Source of the DNA: DASQPA01 sp963757335
Lineage (GTDB): Bacteria > Acidobacteriota > Thermoanaerobaculia > Multivoradales > UBA5704
Reading direction: 5' to 3'
NCBI GenBank assembly: GCA_963757335.1
Contig: CAVWRJ010000009.1
Coordinates: forward strand, 124,001 to 188,000
DNA: 64,000 nucleotides
Shown: piece by piece, positions 32,388 through 40,995 of the stretch
Numbering within the stretch: the stretch's first letter is position 1
Layout of the letters: every line of letters starts with the position of its first letter
The notes under the pieces: generated by a model
Told to the model about the DNA's origin: nothing
Databases searched by the model: none
The model's input: the letters and a program-made list of their open reading frames with translations, nothing else
Position numbers and translations under genes: made by a program

Positions 32388-35062
32388 TTTTCGTCGACCT
32401 CGACCAGAGCCAGCGATTCCAGCATGACCTCGAAGATCCGCGGCCCTTCCTCGGGATCGAGGGGGAAACTCTCAGGACCTGGCAGGGCTTCGATCAGGGT
32501 GAGGGGCTGGCCGGCGGCGAGGCTGGACTCGATTCCCAAGGCGAGAAGATCGATGAAGGAGGGGGACTGAAAGTCGACATACTGCGGCTTCAGGCTGCCC
32601 CCGGCGCCGGCCGGCTCCCCCCCCAGGAAGTAGAGCTCCGCGGGGAGGCCGAGGCGGAGCCGCCAACGGTGCAGCTCGGCGAAGCCCGCGGCTCCCGAGG
32701 CGACCGTGGGCAGCGCCTCGGGAAGAACCGTCCAGCGGCGCCGACGGAGCACGAGGTTGTCGACTTTCCTCCGCCGGTACACCCGGCATCCCTCCCCCTC
32801 CTGGGGTCGCTCGGTCAGCGGTAGGGTACGTTCGGGATGGACGCCGAAGAGATCGAGGAAACGGAGCACCGTCGGCACGAAGAAGAAGTCGAGCGGGCTC
32901 AGAAAGCAGGGGACGATCCGCTCGCCAGCGGCCGTCACCAGCCGCAGCGGCAGGTCCGGCCGGCGCTCGACGTAGAGATCGGTGAAGCGCAAGACCCGCT
33001 CTGCCGGCAGGTCGACGGCCTCTCCCGGCATCTGCAACACCCTGCGGGTCTGCGGCCAGTGGATGTTGACCGTGTTGGCCTTGGTGAACAGCATGTCGAC
33101 GAGCTCCACCCGCTCGCCGTCCTCCTTGAGCACGGATCGCGCCGCATAGTGATCGACGTAGAGCTCCCGGGAGGCGGGGTCGAGCGCTACGTTGAAGCGA
33201 CAGCTCATCCGTCCCGTCCCCTCGAAACGGCCGTTCGCCACCCAGGTCTCCCCCTGAGGATCGCAGGGCTGAAGAAAGAGGCAGGGACCCACGGCGGGAA
33301 GAAAGCGCCGCGGCACGCTCGCCAGGAGAGAGCGCAGGATCTCGACCGGCAGCCGCTCGACTTCGTCTTCGACCGGAAAGGGCTCCGCCAGCCGCTCCTC
33401 GACTCTGGCGCGCAGAGAAGCGAGCTCGGCGATCCCCGGCGAGCCGTGAGGATCGAACGCTCCGGGTCGCCCCTCGTCCACATGGCGCCGGTAGCCCGCC
33501 CACAGCCGGCGGGTTTCGGCGAAGAGCTCTGCCACCGGCACCCGGACCTCCCCGGCATGGTGGGTCGCCAGATGGTCTTCGAGGGCGAACAGGGCCTCGT
33601 GGCGAGGCTCGAACAGATAGGAGAGCCGCCAGACGAGATCGCCGGCGTCTAAAGCCCGCAGCAGCGAGGAGCGGCCCAGCTCGAGGAGGCAGGGTCGATC
33701 CGGAGCGAGCGGCGCGAGAAAGACATCCTCATAGTAGTTGCGGTTCTCGGTCCTCACGAGGGGGAGCTTTCCCTCGGGCTCCAGGGTCCGGTAGGCCTCC
33801 TCGTAGATTGCGATCACCAGGTCGTCGATCCGGCGGACCGTCCGCACCGGATCGGCAGCCCCGGCAAATCCCGCTTCGAGCGCCACCAGCTCCCGGAGCG
33901 CAGCCGTCATCGCCGGCGGTATTGCCGCCGGTATCGCCGCGGGCAGGCTTTCGAGGAATTCAAGCAGGCAGGCTTCGAGGCTCGGCTCGTAGCTCGGCCA
34001 GGGGAGCCGGATCTCCAGGAGCCCCAGATCGAGCAGCTGCTGGAGGCCCCGCGCGAGGAGGGGAGAGGAGGCGGGCTCGGCACCCCCGAAGTGCGCCGCC
34101 GCGGCTTCGACGAGCGACCGGAAAGGCAGCTCGGTGTTGGCCAGGCGACGGCAGAGGAAGGGAACGAGGTCCCCCCCGAGCCGCACCGTGACCTGCGCCG
34201 CCTTGGCCTTCTCCAGCCGGCCCTCGGCGCCGTCGCCCTCCGACCGCTGCAGGTTCGGGGGGCGCAGGAAGCGGTATTCGCCGGTCTCCAGGAGCTCCAG
34301 GCTCGGGTTGAGCCCCACCCGCAGAGTCTCCTGGACCGGCGGATGCCGGAGCAGGAGCCGGCAGATCTGATCGAGCAGGTAGCGTTTGACCCGCACCAAA
34401 GAACGGTCCCGCCGCGGTCCCGGGACATAGCGGATCGCCCCTTCCCCGCCAGCGGGACCGAGGTCGGCGAGGGCCACCGGGGTCAGCGTCGAATAGGGGG
34501 AGGTCTTGAGGGCGGCGCGGCTCAGATAGCGCAGGAGGCTCGTCTCCAGCCGCCGGGCCCTGCGGCCGTCCCTGGGCTGGCCCTGGTGGCGAGAGAGGCC
34601 CTCCATCAGGTCGGGGCTCGCGAGGGCGAGGCCGCGGCGGAGCCACGGTCCGGTCGCGAGCTCGTGGAGCGCCCGCCGCTCGCGCGCCTGGAGTTGGGAG
34701 TAGAGAGTGCGAAAGGCGTCCTCCCGACGCGCCAGATCGCCCTCGATCTCGACGATCCGCTCCAGGCCGTCCCCCGTCCGCGCCACCGCCGAGGGCCAGA
34801 GCCGGTGCCGCCGGTGAGCGGCGATCGACCGCCGATTGTGGCAGTCGCGTTTGAGCGTCAGCAGAAACCGGCGCTCCTCCGGCTCGACCTCCGGCAGTTG
34901 CCGATAGATCTGCTCGACCCCCTGCTCCCGCGCGCTGTCGAGCGTCTGGCGCAGGGCTTCGATCCTCTCCAGGGCTTCTCCGAGGCTGGGATCGCCGAAG
35001 GGTGCCAGCACCCGAGCCGACAGGCCGGTCACCCGGACCAGGACGGGGATGCGAGGGGTCAC
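32384..35062 (-). CDS. Lantibiotic dehydratase (LanB) N-terminal protein
   Basis: Class I lanthipeptide dehydratase part that transfers glutamate from Glu-tRNA to Ser/Thr. About 892 residues. Family landmarks: LSRAALKTSPYSTLTPVALA (the TSPxxTFTP region), RTENRNYYEDVFLAPLAPDR, RMSCRFNVALDPASRELYVD and LKPQYVDFQSPSFIDLLALG. The protein ends with LESLALVEVDEN and lacks the SpaB-C elimination domain, which is encoded separately at 28140-29234. The open frame extends to 35218 but overlaps the LanC-like gene; GTG 35062, 25 bases after that gene's stop, is the most sensible start, though it lacks a clear ribosome site. Gene order on the minus strand is LanC-like, LanB-like, unknown protein. Confidence 0.88.
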   Translation of the reverse strand: MTPRIPVLVRVTGLSARVLAPFGDPSLGEALERIEALRQTLDSAREQGVEQIYRQLPEVEPEERRFLLTLKRDCHNRRSIAAHRRHRLWPSAVARTGDGLERIVEIEGDLARREDAFRTLYSQLQARERRALHELATGPWLRRGLALASPDLMEGLSRHQGQPRDGRRARRLETSLLRYLSRAALKTSPYSTLTPVALADLGPAGGEGAIRYVPGPRRDRSLVRVKRYLLDQICRLLLRHPPVQETLRVGLNPSLELLETGEYRFLRPPNLQRSEGDGAEGRLEKAKAAQVTVRLGGDLVPFLCRRLANTELPFRSLVEAAAAHFGGAEPASSPLLARGLQQLLDLGLLEIRLPWPSYEPSLEACLLEFLESLPAAIPAAIPPAMTAALRELVALEAGFAGAADPVRTVRRIDDLVIAIYEEAYRTLEPEGKLPLVRTENRNYYEDVFLAPLAPDRPCLLELGRSSLLRALDAGDLVWRLSYLFEPRHEALFALEDHLATHHAGEVRVPVAELFAETRRLWAGYRRHVDEGRPGAFDPHGSPGIAELASLRARVEERLAEPFPVEDEVERLPVEILRSLLASVPRRFLPAVGPCLFLQPCDPQGETWVANGRFEGTGRMSCRFNVALDPASRELYVDHYAARSVLKEDGERVELVDMLFTKANTVNIHWPQTRRVLQMPGEAVDLPAERVLRFTDLYVERRPDLPLRLVTAAGERIVPCFLSPLDFFFVPTVLRFLDLFGVHPERTLPLTERPQEGEGCRVYRRRKVDNLVLRRRRWTVLPEALPTVASGAAGFAELHRWRLRLGLPAELYFLGGEPAGAGGSLKPQYVDFQSPSFIDLLALGIESSLAAGQPLTLIEALPGPESFPLDPEEGPRIFEVMLESLALVEVDEN

Positions 35063-35087
35063 GAGGGCAGCCCGCGGCCGAGCCAGG

Positions 35088-36485
35088 TCACTCGAAGAGG
35101 AGGACGGACGGTACCTCCCGCGGCATGGCCTGGCGTAAGAGGGTATAGCCAACCCCGGCCATCCCATGGAAGAGAGAGGGAGAGAAGAGCTCGCTCCCGC
35201 GCGCCGCCGACAGCGCATAGCCGCCCGTTTCGCGGGCCCGGCGGACGATGCGGGCTACGGTCGCTCCGGAAGCTTCGCGATATCTCTCCTCTCCCAGGCC
35301 GAGGTAGGCCGAGAGCAGGGCCTCGGCGCGCCCGCACTGCCCGCAGCAGAGGTCGTCGGCTTCCTCCAGCGGGAGGTCGTGCTCGAGATCGCGGCAGAGC
35401 TCGTCCAGGGCACCTTCGATCTCGGCGCGGATCTCGGCCGAATCCTCGAGCGGCAGGCCGGCGATCTTCCCCAGGGCGATCCCCGCCGTGCCGTGGCACC
35501 AGGCGTCCGAGAACCGCTGCTCCGCCGGGACGTCAACGACATCGTCGGCGGGGATCGGTTCGAGGTCGGCGAGAGTTCCGCTCCACCACCAGTCCTTCCA
35601 GGTCCCCCGGCGCGGCTGGTAGCGGGCCTGGAAGACGGTCCGCAGATCTTCCCACTTATGGTGCTCGGGAGAGTACAGGCCGCGGATGAAGTCCTGGCCC
35701 TCCTGCTCGGCCTGCCAGAGATCCGGCTCCCCCGTCTCCCCATAGAGGCGGAGGAGAGCGAGGCAGATGCCGGCCGCGCCATAGCTGAAGCCGGCGAGCG
35801 GGATCTTCCCCGGGGAGAGCGCCCAGGCCCGCGGACGCCCATCGAACGAGATGCGGACAGAAAGGAGGTGGTCGGCGCACGCCCGGGCCAGATCGAGGGC
35901 CTTCTTGCCGCGGCGGTTCGCTCCCGGTCGACGCGCGTGGAGCGCGAGGAGCGCTAAAAGCGCTCCGGCGCTCCCGGTCTGCACTCGCACCCTCTCGTCC
36001 GCGGCGATCCGTTCGGGGGTGATGAGCGACATCGCCTCATGGGCATCGTCGACGAGCTCGGGTTCTTCCAGGAGGCCGCCGATCGCGAGCAGCCCATAAA
36101 GGAAGGAACCGACCCCGAACAGGCCGCCCAGCCAGACGTTGAATCGGCTCTCCCGCTCCGGGTCGGCCAGAATGGCGGCGAGCTGACGGCGGAGCGGCGC
36201 CATCGCGTCCAGGCTCAGCTGGCGGAAATCGCGCTCGCCGCTGACCCGGGCGAACGCGGCCAGGAAGAGGGCGATCCCCGTCGTGCCGCCATGGAGATCC
36301 CGCCCCGCCTGTTGGAAGACGAGAGGGCTGAGCTCGGTCCCATACCCCGTCGGCGTCATCCAGGTGACGTTCCCGCTCTTGGTGAGTCGCCGCTGGGCAC
36401 GGATCTGCTGGGCGATGGCCGCAGCTTCTTCGAGCAGCTGCTCGCGCGAGAGAGGAGAGATCCCGTTGGAAGCCATGGTTCTCAT
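35088..36485 (-). CDS. LanC-like lanthionine cyclase
   Basis: Zinc enzyme that adds Cys thiols to dehydrated Ser/Thr to form lanthionine rings. About 465 residues. The alpha-toroid repeats are visible as GTTGIALFLAAFARVSG, GLFGVGSFLYGLLAIGG, QTGSAGALLALLALHA, SYGAAGICLALLRLYG, HGTAGIALGKIAGL and HGMAGVGYTLLRQ. Zinc ligands are the Cys of DAWCHGTAG (about 330), a Cys of LCCGQCGRAE (about 380) and the His of SLFHGMAG is where LanC has its third (about 441). The region before residue 1 in the open frame is a shadow of the hairpin element at 36536-36626. ATG 36485 or 36476 are the likely starts. It stands alone rather than fused as in LanM. It presumably acts on the precursors at 30925-31292, which have Cys. 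Confidence 0.88.
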   Translation of the reverse strand: MRTMASNGISPLSREQLLEEAAAIAQQIRAQRRLTKSGNVTWMTPTGYGTELSPLVFQQAGRDLHGGTTGIALFLAAFARVSGERDFRQLSLDAMAPLRRQLAAILADPERESRFNVWLGGLFGVGSFLYGLLAIGGLLEEPELVDDAHEAMSLITPERIAADERVRVQTGSAGALLALLALHARRPGANRRGKKALDLARACADHLLSVRISFDGRPRAWALSPGKIPLAGFSYGAAGICLALLRLYGETGEPDLWQAEQEGQDFIRGLYSPEHHKWEDLRTVFQARYQPRRGTWKDWWWSGTLADLEPIPADDVVDVPAEQRFSDAWCHGTAGIALGKIAGLPLEDSAEIRAEIEGALDELCRDLEHDLPLEEADDLCCGQCGRAEALLSAYLGLGEERYREASGATVARIVRRARETGGYALSAARGSELFSPSLFHGMAGVGYTLLRQAMPREVPSVLLFE

Positions 36486-36535
36486 TCTTCGAGGCCGCTC
36501 GCAGCTTGTCAATAGAAGATATAGAAGATGGGAAC

Positions 36536-36626
36536 GGTACTGGCTCCGTTGGATTCCGAGGACGGGAGACTGGCTGCGCGAAGCGCCCAAAGGAGCCCGC
36601 CCGCAGGATCGAACGGAGCCAGTACC
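36536..36626. repeat. Dispersed hairpin element, copy 1
   Basis: 91 bp with arms GGTACTGGCTCCGTTGGA (36536-36553) and its complement at 36609-36626 (one mismatch). The interior holds the conserved CCGAGGACGGG...GCTGCGCGAAGCGCCC...GGAGCCCGCCCGCAGG block. It lies between the ADOP permease and the LanC-like gene. Other copies are at 39177, 55497, 59072 and, as a half copy, 63094. Confidence 0.85.
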
Positions 36627-36647
36627 CGGGGAACGGCCCGGAGGACC

Positions 36648-39101
36648 TCACTCGTAGCGGATCGCCTCCAGGGGCTCGGTCGCGGCGGCCCGGTTGGCGG
36701 GCAGCCAGCTGGCGAAGAGGGCCACCGCGGCGAGCAGGGCCGGTACCGCGATGAAAGTGCCGAGGTCGTTGGGGCTGACGCCGTAGAGCAGGGCCTGGAG
36801 CAGATGCGTCAGGGCGAGGGCGACCGCGATGCCGATCGCGATGCCGAGCCCGGTGATCGCCAGCCCCTCCAGGAGCACCATGCGCGAGATGTCGCCGCGG
36901 CCCGCGCCGAGGGCCATTCGCACCCCGATCTCCCGCGTCCGCTGGGTGACGACGTAGGAGATCACGCCGTAGAGCCCGACCGAGCCGAGAAAGAGGGCGA
37001 CCCCGGCGGCCAGGACCAGCAGGAGCATGGTGAACGAGGTCCGCGCCATGGAATGCGCCACCACCTCCTGGAGCGGCTCCATCCGGGCGACCGGCAGGTT
37101 GGGGTCGATGGACCGTACGGTCGTGCGGAGCGGCCCGGCGAGAGCGGTCGGATCGAGGCGCCCCCGCACCACCAGGCTGAAGCTGCGGGGCGCCCACTCT
37201 ACCTGGTTGGCATAGCGCAGCATGGGAAAGTAGATGGCCTGAACTGGCGCGTCCTGCAGGCCGCGGTCGCGGACGTCCCCGACGACGCCGACGATCGTGT
37301 ACCAGGGGCCCGCGCCGGGATTGCTCGCGGTCAGCCGCTTGCCGAGGGCGCTCCGGCCCGGCCAGAGGTGCTCGGCCAGGGCTCGGCTGACGACGACCTC
37401 GGTCGTCTTGTGGAGCGGATCGAGAGGTCCGAAGACCCGCCCCGCGAGGAGCGGAATGCCCAGCGCCTTGAAGTAGCCGGGGGTGGCGAAGCGGGTGGCG
37501 AGCACCGGCGGCACCTGGCCGGGCGCCAAGGGCAGGTCCTCGAACCAGTAGCCGGAGGACGAGTCGTTGCCGGAGAGCGGCAGGGGGAAGACGGTCGCCG
37601 CGTCGAGGACCCCGGGGAGCGCCCGCACCCGCTCGAGCAGCCGGTCGAGGAGGTGGAAGGTGGCGGTGGTGTCGGCGTATTCGGCATCCGGAAGGTCGAG
37701 GCGCACCGCGAGCACGTTCTGCGGCGAGAAGCCGGGATCGACCTCGCGCAGCCGCCAGAAGCTCTTCACCATCAACCCCGAGTCCACCAGGAGCACCAGG
37801 GCGAGGGCCACCTGCGCGACGACCAGAACGCTCCGGGCGCGCTGGCGACCGCGGCCGGCCGTGCCCCCGCGCCCCCCCTCCTTCAACGCCGGCACCAGCG
37901 CCGGCGCGGTGGAACGCCAGGCGGCGAGACCGCCGCAGAGCAGGCCCGCGAACAGCGAGAGCAGCAGAGCGAAAAAGAGCACGCTGGCGTCGATGCCGAC
38001 CTCCGCCAGGCGCGGGATTCCCTCCGGCTGGAGGCGGAGCAGCAGGCGCACTCCCGCCGCGGCGAGAACGAGCCCCAGGACGCCGCCGGCGAACGCCAGC
38101 ACCAGGCTCTCGCTCAAAAAGAGCCAGGCAATGCCGCCGCGCGTGGCGCCCAGGGCGGTGCGCACCGCGACCTCGCGCTGCTTGCCCTCGGCGCGGACGA
38201 GAAAGAGGTTCGCCACGTTGGCGCAGGCGATCAGCAGGATGCAGGCGACGCTCCCCAGGAGCACCCAGAGCACCCGTTCGACCGAACCCACGACCTCGTC
38301 GCGGAGGGGGACTACGGTGATCGCGAGCTGCGAGCTCTGGATCGTCGCCCTGTCGATCGTCTTGTCCCCATAGACTTCCGGGATGCGCCAGACGAGGGCC
38401 GAGAGCTCGCGAGCGGCCCGCTCCGGGGTAACCCCGGGCCGCAGGCGGCCGATCGCCTTGAAGTTGAAGCTCCCCGGCGCCAGCGCCGCGGGGTTGATGC
38501 CGATCGGCATCCAGAGCTCCGACTCCTCGTTCGGGAAGTGGAAGCCCGCCGGCATGACCCCGACGACCCGCCACTCGATCCCGTCGAGCCGCAGGGTCGT
38601 TCCGAGGATCTTCGGGTCGCCGCCGAAACGGCGCTGCCAGAGGGGATTCGAGAGGACGACGATCCTCTCCGCTCCCGGCTTGTCGTCGGCCGGCTGGATC
38701 GTCCGCCCCAGGGCCGCCGGCACCCGCAGCACCGAGAAGATGGAGCCGGTGACCGCCGTGGCACCCAGCCGCTCGGGGGTCTCCCCGCCGGCGAGGTTCG
38801 CCGAGGTCTCGGCGTAGATCCCCAGCTCTTCCAGTACCCGGTTCTCCTGGCGATAGAGGAGATAGGTGCCGTCCGAGAGGTTCAGGCGGTCCAGCTTGAG
38901 CCCCGGCGCCCGATGCCAGAGCCCGACGAGCCCCTGAGGCTGGGGGTAGGGCAGCGGCCGGATCAGCACGCCGTTGACGATCGTGAAGAGGGCCACGTTC
39001 GCACCGAGGCCGACGCCCAGGGTCACCACCACGACCAGCAGGAAACCCGCGTTACGCCGGAGCTCCCGGAACAGCGAACGGAGAGGGGAGACGAATCCCA
39101 T
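36648..39101 (-). CDS. ADOP-family ABC transporter permease 1 (MacB/FtsX type)
   Basis: An 817-residue permease with two FtsX units, the Acidobacterial duplicated orphan permease layout. N-terminus: ELRRNAGFLLVVVVTLGVGL, GANVALFTIVNGVLIRPLPY. A MacB_PCD periplasmic domain is inserted after TM1 (VTGSIFSVLRVPAALGRTIQ, PLWQRRFGGDPKILGTTLRL). The conserved LLIACANVANLFLVRAEGKQ and REVAVRTALGATRGGIAWLF motif closes the first FtsX unit; the second ends with TREIGVRMALGAGRGDISRM and ASWLPANRAAATEPLEAIRYE. No ATPase gene adjoins it, as is typical of ADOP. Its proximity to the lanthipeptide genes could mean an immunity or export role, but these permeases are abundant in Acidobacteriota in many contexts. 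Confidence 0.92.
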   Translation of the reverse strand: MGFVSPLRSLFRELRRNAGFLLVVVVTLGVGLGANVALFTIVNGVLIRPLPYPQPQGLVGLWHRAPGLKLDRLNLSDGTYLLYRQENRVLEELGIYAETSANLAGGETPERLGATAVTGSIFSVLRVPAALGRTIQPADDKPGAERIVVLSNPLWQRRFGGDPKILGTTLRLDGIEWRVVGVMPAGFHFPNEESELWMPIGINPAALAPGSFNFKAIGRLRPGVTPERAARELSALVWRIPEVYGDKTIDRATIQSSQLAITVVPLRDEVVGSVERVLWVLLGSVACILLIACANVANLFLVRAEGKQREVAVRTALGATRGGIAWLFLSESLVLAFAGGVLGLVLAAAGVRLLLRLQPEGIPRLAEVGIDASVLFFALLLSLFAGLLCGGLAAWRSTAPALVPALKEGGRGGTAGRGRQRARSVLVVAQVALALVLLVDSGLMVKSFWRLREVDPGFSPQNVLAVRLDLPDAEYADTTATFHLLDRLLERVRALPGVLDAATVFPLPLSGNDSSSGYWFEDLPLAPGQVPPVLATRFATPGYFKALGIPLLAGRVFGPLDPLHKTTEVVVSRALAEHLWPGRSALGKRLTASNPGAGPWYTIVGVVGDVRDRGLQDAPVQAIYFPMLRYANQVEWAPRSFSLVVRGRLDPTALAGPLRTTVRSIDPNLPVARMEPLQEVVAHSMARTSFTMLLLVLAAGVALFLGSVGLYGVISYVVTQRTREIGVRMALGAGRGDISRMVLLEGLAITGLGIAIGIAVALALTHLLQALLYGVSPNDLGTFIAVPALLAAVALFASWLPANRAAATEPLEAIRYE

Positions 39102-39176
39102 CGGCTACCTCCTGAGAGGAGAGGAGCATAGTACAAAATAGCGTAGCGGCAGGAGGCGCGGAGGACCGCACCTTGA

Positions 39177-39270
39177 GGGTCCTGGGTCCGTTTGAACCTG
39201 CGGGCGGTCGCCTTCGGGCGCTCCGCGCAGCCAGGCGCCCGTCCTCGGATTTCAAACGGACCCAGGACCC
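39177..39270. repeat. Dispersed hairpin element, copy 2
   Basis: 94 bp with perfect 20-bp arms: GGGTCCTGGGTCCGTTTGAA (39177-39196) and its exact complement (39251-39270). The interior is the reverse orientation of copy 1. It lies in the divergent region between the ADOP permease and the cupin-like gene, so it is not acting as an ordinary terminator here. Confidence 0.88.
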
Positions 39271-39328
39271 GCGGAGGCCCTTGCTTCCGTTTTGCAACCG
39301 GTGTAGCGTCGCTTGAGGGAGCCCCGAG

Positions 39329-40582
39329 ATGATCCCGTACTTCAAGAGTCTGGGCGAGCGCCTCGAACGAGAGTGGCGGGCGAAGAGCTACGACGAGGAG
39401 ATCTTCCCGGAGCTGGCGCTCGCGGCCCTGGAGAAGGATCCGCCCGCGGACAACGTCGGCGTCCCCGACATCGTGGATTGGATCTTCGGCCCTCACCAGG
39501 CCTTCCGGCAGCCGGGCGGCCACGAGCTCTTCGGGCAACCGCCCATCCAGCTCTTTCAGGCACCGCGGTTCTATATCGAGGGGCTGTTCTGGCTCTCGGC
39601 CACCACCGACATCCACCAGCACGCGTTCTCCGGCGCCTTCGCCGTCCTCGCCGGTTCGAGCGTCCATAGCCACTGGCGCTTCGCCTGCGAGCGGAGCATC
39701 AACTCCCGCCTGCTCTGCGGCCGGCTGGAGCGGGTGTCGACGGCGATCCTCCGCCCCGGTGCGGTGCAGCCGATCCATTCCGGGAATCAGCTGATCCACC
39801 AGCTCTTCCACCTGGAGCTGCCCTCGGTGACGATCGTCGTCCGCACCCTCGCCGACCGTCATCGGCTCCCCCAGTACAACTATCTGCAGCCCGGCCTGGC
39901 CCTCGACCCCGAAGACCAGGAGCCGACCCGAACCCGGCGCACCCTCCTCCTCGACGGGATGGCCCGGGGCCAGATCGCGGGGCTGCGGCAGTACGCCCGC
40001 CGGCTGATCGAAGACGGCGACCTGGAGACTCTCTACCACGCCTTCTCGGTCCTCACCCGCCGGAAGGTGGACCGGGATCTCTTGGAGGAGCTCTACAGTC
40101 TCGCCCGCGAGCGCCATGGCGACCTGATCGACCTCTTCCGTCAGGTCTGCGAGTGGGAACGGCGGACCCGGATCGTCGTCGCCCTGCGCGCCAAGATCAC
40201 CGATCCCGGAGCGCGTTTCCTCCTGGCGCTCCTGATGCTCCTCCCCGACCGCGACGCCATCTTCGAGACCATCGAGCTCCAGTTCCCCAATACCGAGCCG
40301 CTGGCCGCGATCGAGGGCTGGCTCGCCGCCATGGCAAGCAAGGAGATCCTCGGCTTCGACTTCAACCCCACCAACCGACTCCTCTTCCGCGGCCTCGTCC
40401 TGGGCTTGAGCCCGGAGGATCTCCTCAACGGGCTGCGGGCCGAGCTCGACGGCGACGCCGTCGACTCGCATCGGGATCAGCTGCTCCAAAACGCCAAACG
40501 GTTGGCGAGATCAGACCTCTTTCTCCCGCTTCTCTCCCGCTCCCCGCTGCAGAGAGAGGACCGGGTGGCCGCCGGCGGTTAG
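39329..40582 (+). CDS. Cupin-like protein with C-terminal helical domain, function unknown
   Basis: A 417-residue cytosolic protein. Residues about 85-215 resemble a cupin beta-barrel: TDIHQHAFSGAFAVLAGSSV gives an HxH pair followed by Gly/Phe strands, and QPIHSGNQLIHQLFHLELPS with VTIVVRTL supplies further His and Glu residues as in the second cupin motif. Cysteine dioxygenase-type metal sites look like this, but I cannot assign a substrate. Residues about 230-400 are helical and charged. It starts at ATG 39329, 58 bases after a hairpin element, and reads away from the ADOP permease. The fragment downstream (40598-40871) is degenerate and on the other strand. No clear link to the RiPP genes. 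Confidence 0.75.
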   Translation: MIPYFKSLGERLEREWRAKSYDEEIFPELALAALEKDPPADNVGVPDIVDWIFGPHQAFRQPGGHELFGQPPIQLFQAPRFYIEGLFWLSATTDIHQHAFSGAFAVLAGSSVHSHWRFACERSINSRLLCGRLERVSTAILRPGAVQPIHSGNQLIHQLFHLELPSVTIVVRTLADRHRLPQYNYLQPGLALDPEDQEPTRTRRTLLLDGMARGQIAGLRQYARRLIEDGDLETLYHAFSVLTRRKVDRDLLEELYSLARERHGDLIDLFRQVCEWERRTRIVVALRAKITDPGARFLLALLMLLPDRDAIFETIELQFPNTEPLAAIEGWLAAMASKEILGFDFNPTNRLLFRGLVLGLSPEDLLNGLRAELDGDAVDSHRDQLLQNAKRLARSDLFLPLLSRSPLQREDRVAAGG

Positions 40583-40597
40583 GGCCACCCCCCGGAA

Positions 40598-40732
40598 CCC
40601 CCGTATCCACCCCATCCACGGTATCGATCTCCTCCCCCCCGCCGCCCCTAACTCCTGGAATCTCCGCACCGCCAGTAGCACTCGCCCTTCGAGCGAACCC
40701 ACGGTGCGGTTGTAGGCGTCCAAGGATGCCCA
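40598..40732 (-). pseudogene. Fragment of rmuC 3' end
   Basis: The minus strand encodes DAYNRTVGSLEGRVLLAVRR then FQELGAAGG, almost identical to the end of intact RmuC at 51258 (DAYNRTVGSLEGRVLPAARR, FQELGAAGG). It then continues after a frameshift as EEIDTVDGVDTG against EEIEGLEVVDKG. No RmuC core precedes it. A dead relic. Confidence 0.8.
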
Positions 40733-40871
40733 GGCAGTCTGCCGGGAGATGGCGCGCAGCTCCTGTGAGGCGCTGGCGCGCTGACTCATCGAACAGGGCC
40801 GCGGCGAGGGGGGTGACGACCACGAGCCAGCGCGCGAGAGTCGGCAGCCGGTGGGCTGCCATACTGGACAT
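40733..40871 (-). pseudogene. Fragment similar to N-terminus of the 31344-32387 protein
   Basis: Reads LPTLARWLVVVTPLAAALFD, then GAARHLPADCLGIL, which lines up with LGDWLAVAAPHLGASLVGEA and DAARHVPADCLGIV of the uncharacterised RiPP-cluster protein. It stops matching right where the rmuC fragment begins (about 40733), giving a chimeric junction. The start ATG is at about 40871. It may still be translated as a short chimera, but the joined parts make no sensible protein. Confidence 0.6.
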
Positions 40872-40995
40872 TGGACTACCGTAGCGGAACTCGCTCGACA
40901 GGCTTCAACCAGCCTCCAGCCTCGACTTGCAATGGAGCACCGATGTAGCCGGGCGCGGAGGAGGCCTGTGCGAGATATGGTATTCTCTGTAACGC

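Noticed and set aside
36536..36626. Integron attC site (GTTRRRY-like core seen in the arm).
   Set aside because: The core orientation is reversed relative to attC, other copies do not keep it, and there is no integrase or cassette structure.
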